From Thalassospiraceae bacterium LMO-SO8 (GTDB taxonomy: Bacteria; Pseudomonadota; Alphaproteobacteria; Rhodospirillales; Casp-alpha2), in NCBI GenBank assembly GCA_031655335.1, contig CP134226.1, positions 3,840,001 to 3,904,000 on the forward strand: 64,000 bases of DNA. The letters run 5' to 3'. The notes beneath the pieces are model-generated. The model made no database searches and was not told where the DNA came from. It saw nothing but the letters and a program-made list of their open reading frames with translations. Both the position numbers and the translations under genes were made by a program. The first letter of the stretch is position 1. Every line of letters starts with the position of its first letter. This document shows, one piece after another, positions 62,230-64,000 of the stretch.

Positions 62230-62844
62230 TCAGGGCCACCTTCCCTTAGTCGCGGCGTAATAGCTTTTGAGCGTTTCCGAAATGCCCTGAATGATCAGCA
62301 GCGCGATGCCCACGGGCAGCGCCGTCTTGATCGGGCCCATGTGCGGCATCCAGGCGGTATCCATGCCCTTCTCGCCCCGGATCCAGGCAAGCGAGGCGAA
62401 ATCCGTCGCCATATAGAGAAACACCAGCATGCCGGGGAAATAGAGCACCAGATACAGCAGCAGATCGATGCGGCCCTGAACCTTGTCCGGCCACAGGCGG
62501 TACAGGAAATCGGCGCGGATGTGCACGCCCTTCGACAGGGCGTAACCGGCGCCGAGCATGAACAGGGCACCATACAACATGCGCGACACGTCATAGGCCC
62601 ACATGGTGGGTGCGACGAACACGTAGCGCGCCACCACCTCGTAGACCATGGCGATGAACAGCGGCACCGTCAGCCAACAGACGATGTGGCCTATGACGAG
62701 ACTGAATCGGTCGATGCCGGTGATCGCAAGCGCCATCCAGCGGGGCATGTCGTCCGGCATCTTGCCCGACGGGTCGCCCCGGCGCTCGGCGATCAGCTCA
62801 TCGGTGATATCAAGCTCACCGGGAATTGGGTCGTGATCGGCCAT
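62230..62844 (-). CDS. dctQ: TRAP transporter small membrane subunit (DctQ family)
   Basis: A 204-residue protein with four membrane helices. The N terminus (about 40 residues) is soluble. Family marks are VPLFIAMVYEVVARYVFVAPTMWAYDVSRMLYGALFMLGAGYALSKGVHIRADFLY, the typical DctQ start of the second and third helices. It joins DctM in the membrane complex. It begins 158 bases after the dctP stop, across a strong hairpin that may favour higher expression of the binding protein. Confidence 0.93.
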   Translation of the reverse strand: MADHDPIPGELDITDELIAERRGDPSGKMPDDMPRWMALAITGIDRFSLVIGHIVCWLTVPLFIAMVYEVVARYVFVAPTMWAYDVSRMLYGALFMLGAGYALSKGVHIRADFLYRLWPDKVQGRIDLLLYLVLYFPGMLVFLYMATDFASLAWIRGEKGMDTAWMPHMGPIKTALPVGIALLIIQGISETLKSYYAATKGRWP

Positions 62845-62942
62845 CCGAACCTACTTTTCCGTTCATGGCTCCACCCGCGGGCGGAGAAAGAAAGACCGTG
62901 CGGTGCCTCAGAACGGCCCGCGAAGGATGCGGCGGACAATGC

Positions 62943-62967
62943 GGGGGCGGGCGGTGTGCCCGCCCCC
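62943..62967 (-). terminator. Hairpin between dctP and dctQ
   Basis: GGGGGCGGGC (62943-62952) pairs perfectly with GCCCGCCCCC (62958-62967), loop GGTGT. It lies 36 bases beyond the dctP stop and about 100 bases before dctQ. Without a U-run it more likely shields the dctP transcript end or causes partial termination than ends transcription fully. Confidence 0.55.
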
Positions 62968-63002
62968 GAAAGTCCGGCAGCTGTCATGCGTAGAGGATCA
63001 GC

Positions 63003-64000
63003 CTACTTCTTGCTCTTGGCGTAGGCGTTGCCGAGATTGGCGTTCGAGGTTTGCGCCCCGGCCCAGAATGGCACCGCGATGTCCGCGAAGGCCTTCTGGG
63101 AATCCCAGACCTTCTTGAAGAACGGGTTTTCGGCGGCGTTCTTCTCAAGGCTCTTGCGGGCTGCTTCCATGTACTCGGTGAAGTAGTCGGCGGGGGTGTC
63201 ATGCAGGATGACGCCGTGCTTTTCCGTCAGTTCCTTCAGCGCCTTGCCGTTTTCGTAGATGCGCCAGCTCATGGCACGCGACAACGAGGCATCGGCGGCG
63301 ATTTCCATCGCCTGCTGCTGATGCGGGGTCAGGCTCTTCCAGACATCGCCGTTCAGGTACATGTCGGCGTTGACGACCACCTGATGCAGGCCTTGCAGAT
63401 AGTAATGCTTCAACACCTTCTGGAAGCCGAACACCATGTCCGGTTTCGGGCAGCACCATTCGGCGGCGTCGATCACGCCCTTTTCCAGGGCCGGCAGGAT
63501 GTCGCCGCCGCCCATGGCCACCGACGCGACGCCGATGTCCTTGTAGGTCTGACCGGGGATGCCCGGAGGCGTGCGGAACCGGTACTTGCGGAAATCGGCC
63601 ATGGAGTTGATGGGCTCCTTGAACCAGCCGAGGGCTTCCGGGCCGACGGGCTGCAGGATGAAGCCCTTGATGTTCATGCCCATCTCTTTCCAGAGCTGCT
63701 CATAAAGCGCGCGGCCACCGCCGTACTGATACCAGCTGACCCAGGCGATGTTGTCCATGCCGACACCGCCGCCCGCGACGGGCGAGCCGAACAGCATGGC
63801 GGCCGGATGATAGCCGGACCAATAATGGGTCCAGGCGAATCCGCCTTCGATCAGGCCTTTGTCGACGGCTTCCAGCGTTTCCTTGACGCCGACGACCGCA
63901 CCCGCGGGCAACACTTCGATCTGGACCTCGTTGTTGGTCAGCGCCGCGACGTTGGCGGCGAAATCCTTCAACATGGTGACTTCGTCGGCCTTCGCCGGGA
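63003..64000 (-). CDS. dctP: TRAP transporter substrate-binding protein (DctP family), N terminus beyond window
   Basis: The frame is open through the right edge, so the signal peptide and first part are missing; 332 codons remain. This is the periplasmic binding protein of a TRAP transporter. Visible blocks are VQIEVLPAGAVVGVKETLEAVDKGLIEGGFAW, RKYRFRTPPGIPGQTYKDIGVASVAMGGGDILPALEKGVIDAAEW and CPKPDMVFGFQKVLKHYYLQGLHQ. The arginine that normally clamps the substrate carboxylate should be in KYRFRTPPG. It is closest in pattern to the mannitol/chloroaromatic-acid type group; the true ligand is unknown. It heads the dctP-dctQ-dctM-iclR operon. Confidence 0.93.
   Translation of the reverse strand, partial: PAKADEVTMLKDFAANVAALTNNEVQIEVLPAGAVVGVKETLEAVDKGLIEGGFAWTHYWSGYHPAAMLFGSPVAGGGVGMDNIAWVSWYQYGGGRALYEQLWKEMGMNIKGFILQPVGPEALGWFKEPINSMADFRKYRFRTPPGIPGQTYKDIGVASVAMGGGDILPALEKGVIDAAEWCCPKPDMVFGFQKVLKHYYLQGLHQVVVNADMYLNGDVWKSLTPHQQQAMEIAADASLSRAMSWRIYENGKALKELTEKHGVILHDTPADYFTEYMEAARKSLEKNAAENPFFKKVWDSQKAFADIAVPFWAGAQTSNANLGNAYAKSKK

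Overview
The window is a gene-dense, GC-rich bacterial chromosome segment. Gene content and neighbourhoods (HDAC-xseB-ispA-dxs-tlyA, EipB, NIPSNAP plus RNase D, an alphaproteobacterial-type HdaA, OxyR) point to an Alphaproteobacterium, most likely a free-living Rhodospirillales-like organism. No rRNA, tRNA, CRISPR array or insertion sequence was seen. Family names come from reading the protein sequences, not from database searches.

Layout. 1-9.1 kb: pdxH (cut by the left edge), a 17-kDa-antigen-type lipoprotein, a DnaJ-class co-chaperone, a YihY membrane protein, fabI, aroC, a D-tartrate dehydratase, then an NnrU/TPR pair and a rhodanese. 9.1-11.8 kb: an AT-rich foreign cassette with three overlapping minus-strand genes, ending in an HNH-SF2 helicase-zinc ribbon protein. 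11.8-16.9 kb: an isoprenoid/DNA-repair block (tlyA, dxs, ispA, xseB, histone-deacetylase-like hydrolase). 16.9-22.9 kb: a WD40-cytochrome c protein divergent from an RND efflux pair. 23-31.7 kb: accessory metabolism and regulators (ArsR, BKACE, GlxA-type AraC regulator, DJ-1/PfpI protein, metallo-beta-lactamase fold hydrolase, cytochrome P460, CMD/AhpD protein with a divergent TetR, two unknowns). 31.8-42.3 kb: ROK kinase, EipB, a SPOR lipoprotein, aspS, a queuosine-precursor transporter, enoyl-CoA hydratase, NIPSNAP, rnd and a GST. 42.3-54.9 kb: ppx, ppk, a CheY-like receiver, an SDR, a glycosyltransferase, the overlapping DUF2066-PerM-hdaA run, purM-purN, ndk and oxyR. 55.1-55.3 kb: a probable structured small RNA or leader. 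55.4-60 kb: a coupled YheS-like ABC-F, BtuF-like and MFS operon plus a three-helix membrane protein. 60-64 kb: a TRAP transporter operon (dctP, dctQ, dctM) ending in an IclR regulator; dctP is cut by the right edge.

The most notable items are: the horizontally acquired HNH-helicase cassette inserted after tlyA; an orphan intrinsic terminator preceded by two further stem-loops in the gap between oxyR and the ABC-F gene, which suggests an unannotated RNA; a purM frame with no canonical start codon that appears to begin at ATT behind a strong Shine-Dalgarno; GTCTCC repeats forming a likely TetR operator set; and a family of near-identical GC-rich hairpins at gene ends. Many adjacent genes overlap by 1-4 bases, so translational coupling is common here.
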